DNA of 64,000 nucleotides from contig NZ_CP173029.1 in NCBI RefSeq assembly GCF_044772865.1, forward strand, positions 1,798,001-1,862,000, read 5' to 3'. Origin of the DNA: Algirhabdus cladophorae (lineage in GTDB: Bacteria > Pseudomonadota > Alphaproteobacteria > Rhodobacterales > Rhodobacteraceae). Under the pieces are notes generated by a model, which saw only the letters and a program-made list of their open reading frames with translations, ran no database searches and was not told the origin of the DNA. The position numbers and the translations under genes were made by a program. This document shows, piece by piece, positions 61,902-64,000 of the stretch; within the stretch, counting starts at the first letter, position 1, and each line of letters opens with the position of its first letter.

Positions 61902-62632
61902 GCGGCTTGCCTCGCGCGGGCCTCAAGCGCTTGGGCGCGACGGGCCCGCACTTCGGTCCGTGTCCGCAGCAAAACAAGAGCAATAAACAGCAAACCAAAG
62001 CCCACCATTGAGATCATCAAGGGCACAAAGAATATATCATCTACTGTCCGTTCTCCTGTGGCCACAGGCACGGAGGTACCTTGGTGCAGGCCTTGGTTCC
62101 AGAACTGCACAGCATAGCGCGACAGCAACGCAAAAACCGACCCAACAAGACACAGCACGGCCGTCAGATCCGCTGCCGTATCCGGATTATCAAGTGCAGC
62201 CCAGAGGGCCATGTATCCCAAATAAAACAGGAAAAGGATCAAAAAGCTGGTCAGGCGCGGATCCCACGCCCAATAGGTGCCCCACATCGGCTTGCCCCAA
62301 ATGGCCCCTGTAGCAAGGGCGATTACTGTCATTATGAGGCCGATCGGCGCTGCGGCTTTGGCTGCCAGAGCGCTGACGTGATGCCTGCGGATCAACCAGA
62401 TCAGCGAGGCCACCAGCATCATGATCCATGCATTGATCGCCATCATCGCCGTGGGCACATGGATGTAGATGATCTTGACCGTGCTGCCCATGCGAAAGTC
62501 ATCGCCCGTGAAGAAAAAGCCCCAGATCAGACCAGTTAGTGTGGTCACGGCCGCAAGGCCCATACACCAAGGCAAGGCCTTGCCGGACCAAGACATAAAC
62601 AACTGCGGATTTGCGTATTTCCAAAGAGACAT
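61898..62632 (-). CDS. ccmC: Heme exporter/heme-presenting protein CcmC
   Basis: 244 residues, six membrane helices, tryptophan-rich WWD-type motif WGTYWAWDPRLTSFLILFL with conserved His residues in periplasmic loops. Presents heme to CcmE. Overlaps ccmD as ATGA; a 55-nt gap separates it from ccmB. Confidence 0.95.
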   Translation of the reverse strand: MSLWKYANPQLFMSWSGKALPWCMGLAAVTTLTGLIWGFFFTGDDFRMGSTVKIIYIHVPTAMMAINAWIMMLVASLIWLIRRHHVSALAAKAAAPIGLIMTVIALATGAIWGKPMWGTYWAWDPRLTSFLILFLFYLGYMALWAALDNPDTAADLTAVLCLVGSVFALLSRYAVQFWNQGLHQGTSVPVATGERTVDDIFFVPLMISMVGFGLLFIALVLLRTRTEVRARRAQALEARARQAA

Positions 62633-62687
62633 GAGGCCTGTTTAACTTTTGACGTTTTGGGTGACTATACACATGGGCGTGAGACTG

Positions 62688-63344
62688 TCACCTGAGATTG
62701 ACACGAAGGGCTGCGGCTGCGGCAAAGGGCAACAGCGCGATACAGGCAAGGGTAATTCCCGCGATCATCATCAGCGGTGTGGCCAATGTTTGGCCGTTTG
62801 CAGCGCTGGCAACCGCCTGTGCCCCAAAGATCAACGTCGGGATATACATTGGCAGCACCAACAGCGACAGCAAAAGCCCGCCTCGTTTTAACCCCACCGT
62901 CAGGGCTGCCCCAAATGCACCGATCAAACTAAGGGCCGGTGTGCCCAGAGCAAGGCTGAGTACCAGCGCGCCATAGGCCGGTCCCGGCAAGTTCAGCATG
63001 ATACCCAAGACAGGCGCCATCAAGACAAGCGGCACCCCTGTTGTCACCCAATGGGCCAGTGCCTTGGTCAGCACGATAGATTCCAGCGGCAGGGGTGATG
63101 TGGCCAACAGATCAAGGCTGCCATCCTCGTAATCCAAGGCAAAGATCCGGTCCAAAGACAGCAAGCAGGCCAGCAACGCGCCCAGCCACAAGATACCCGG
63201 TGCAATGGCCGACAAAAGTTGCCCATCGGGACCAACGCCAAAGGGAACCAACACCACAACGATCAGGAAAAACGCAAGGCCAAGGCCAAAGCCGCCCCCT
63301 GCCCGTATGGCCAGTGCAAGATCGCGGCGCAACAAACCGATCAT
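62688..63344 (-). CDS. ccmB: Heme exporter protein CcmB
   Basis: 218 residues, six membrane helices (LGLAFFLIVVVLVPFGVGPD, LLLSLLVLPMYIPTLIFGAQ). Membrane partner of the CcmA ATPase. Overlaps ccmA as ATGA. Confidence 0.95.
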   Translation of the reverse strand: MIGLLRRDLALAIRAGGGFGLGLAFFLIVVVLVPFGVGPDGQLLSAIAPGILWLGALLACLLSLDRIFALDYEDGSLDLLATSPLPLESIVLTKALAHWVTTGVPLVLMAPVLGIMLNLPGPAYGALVLSLALGTPALSLIGAFGAALTVGLKRGGLLLSLLVLPMYIPTLIFGAQAVASAANGQTLATPLMMIAGITLACIALLPFAAAAALRVNLR

Positions 63345-63955
63345 AAAAAGGCCTCGTGAAATCCATCTTCCACCGCTTTTGTGGCCTTGAACGGTGTCAG
63401 ATCGAGGGTATCTGCCTCAAGCCCCAGATCGATATGCGTGGCCAGCAGGGCACTGCCCCCGCCTTTAAGATGCTCACGGATGGCTTGGGCAAAGAGAGCC
63501 GTGCTATCTGCATCCAGTGACACGGTAGGTTCGTCCAAGATCCACAGGGTACGGCCGGTCACCAGCAATCGTGCCAATCCCAAACGGCGCTTTTGGCCTG
63601 CAGACAGGCTGGCCGCAGTGCGATCTTTGAGGGCTGTCAGATTGAACGCTTTGATCGCAGGTGCGACACCCGTTGTGCCAAATACCCCGGCCCAAAATTG
63701 TAGGTTTTCTGCGACAGTCAGGGCGGATTTGATTCCATCCGCATGGCCTGCATAGGCGACTTGATCAGCGGGGATATCAATGCTCCCGCCCAAGGCCGGT
63801 TGGAGCCCTGCGATCGTGCGCAGCAGGGTCGTTTTACCAATGCCATTTGGACCGCGCAGGATCAAAGCAGTGCCTGCAGCCACATCAAACGACACGTCGG
63901 CCAGAACTGCCAGACCGCCTCGGGCGCAGGACAAATTGGATACGGAAAACCCCAT
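63341..63955 (-). CDS. ccmA: Heme exporter ATP-binding protein CcmA
   Basis: 204 residues, ABC ATPase. Walker A LRGPNGIGKTTLLRTIAGL, signature LSAGQKRRLGLARLL, Walker B LWILDEPTVSLDADS. Supplies energy to release holo-CcmE. First gene of ccmABCDG in the window; its start is 45 nt from the window end, where no further gene can be read. ccmE, ccmF and ccmH are not present here. Confidence 0.95.
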   Translation of the reverse strand: MGFSVSNLSCARGGLAVLADVSFDVAAGTALILRGPNGIGKTTLLRTIAGLQPALGGSIDIPADQVAYAGHADGIKSALTVAENLQFWAGVFGTTGVAPAIKAFNLTALKDRTAASLSAGQKRRLGLARLLVTGRTLWILDEPTVSLDADSTALFAQAIREHLKGGGSALLATHIDLGLEADTLDLTPFKATKAVEDGFHEAFL

Positions 63956-64000
63956 AGCCTAAAGCGTTAAACGGGCAAAGCCGCCAGCGCAATACGCCGC

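Noticed and set aside
1..64000. CRISPR array, insertion sequences, rRNA operon
   Set aside because: No regularly spaced repeats, transposase frames or rRNA sequence seen.

Overview
This window looks like a chromosomal segment of a marine Roseobacter-group alphaproteobacterium (Rhodobacterales). The evidence is a complete gene transfer agent (GTA) cluster of the Rhodobacter capsulatus type, a DMSP lyase gene of the dddP type, a VPLPA-CTERM secreted protein, Hint-domain proteins, a PDH E1-beta with a fused lipoyl domain, and a ccmABCDG operon. There is one tRNA (Leu, anticodon UAG), and no rRNA, IS element, integrase or CRISPR array.

Layout. 1-5.0 kb, minus strand: a VPLPA-CTERM protein, a DadA-like FAD amino-acid oxidase coupled to an SDR dehydrogenase, a DUF3179 protein, and two cyclophilins (one exported, one cytoplasmic). 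5.2-12.8 kb, mainly plus strand: central carbon metabolism with pgk, class I fba, an ftsB-like divisome gene and pdhA-pdhB-pdhC; a lipoprotein alpha/beta hydrolase reads the other way. 12.9-28 kb, minus strand: cysE, a small unknown ORF, and the GTA cluster g15 to g1 with every structural gene in canonical order. 28-34 kb, minus strand: mltG, fabF, a Hint protein, acpP, fabG, fabD. 34-36.8 kb: a cytochrome b561-YceI fusion facing a stand-alone YceI protein, then a small membrane protein. 37-43 kb: rpsF-rpsR-rplI, a methyltransferase, a Tat-exported CpdB-type nucleotidase, trigger factor and tRNA-Leu. 43-46 kb: a short Hint protein and glnB-glnA. 46-51 kb: a heme-dependent N-demethylase-like gene (DUF3445) divergent from dddP, a YafY/WYL regulator divergent from ridA, and an alpha/beta hydrolase-OsmC fusion. 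51-58 kb: a DUF6314 pair, purB, two small secreted proteins sharing a Cys motif, a divergent FliG, a three-gene Co-type nitrile hydratase/thiocyanate hydrolase-like set, an LpxL-type acyltransferase and a DUF1223 protein. 58-64 kb: acnA and the cytochrome c maturation operon ccmA-B-C-D-G (minus strand).

How the genes work together. pgk, fba, pdhABC and acnA cover lower glycolysis/gluconeogenesis to the TCA cycle. Twin palindromes in front of fba and single palindromes in front of pdhA and acnA suggest separate transcriptional control of each. fabD-fabG-acpP and fabF-mltG form an envelope-lipid/peptidoglycan block directly upstream of the GTA cluster. The GTA genes are tightly packed with stop/start overlaps. 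The exception is a 161-nt gap after the capsid gene, which can fold into strong RNA structures and may set the high capsid-to-adaptor ratio. dddP, with its DUF3445 neighbour, and the nitrile hydratase-like trio point to use of marine organosulfur and organonitrogen compounds.

Most gene calls rest on recognisable family motifs. Operators, terminators and RNA folds were read by eye and not computed.
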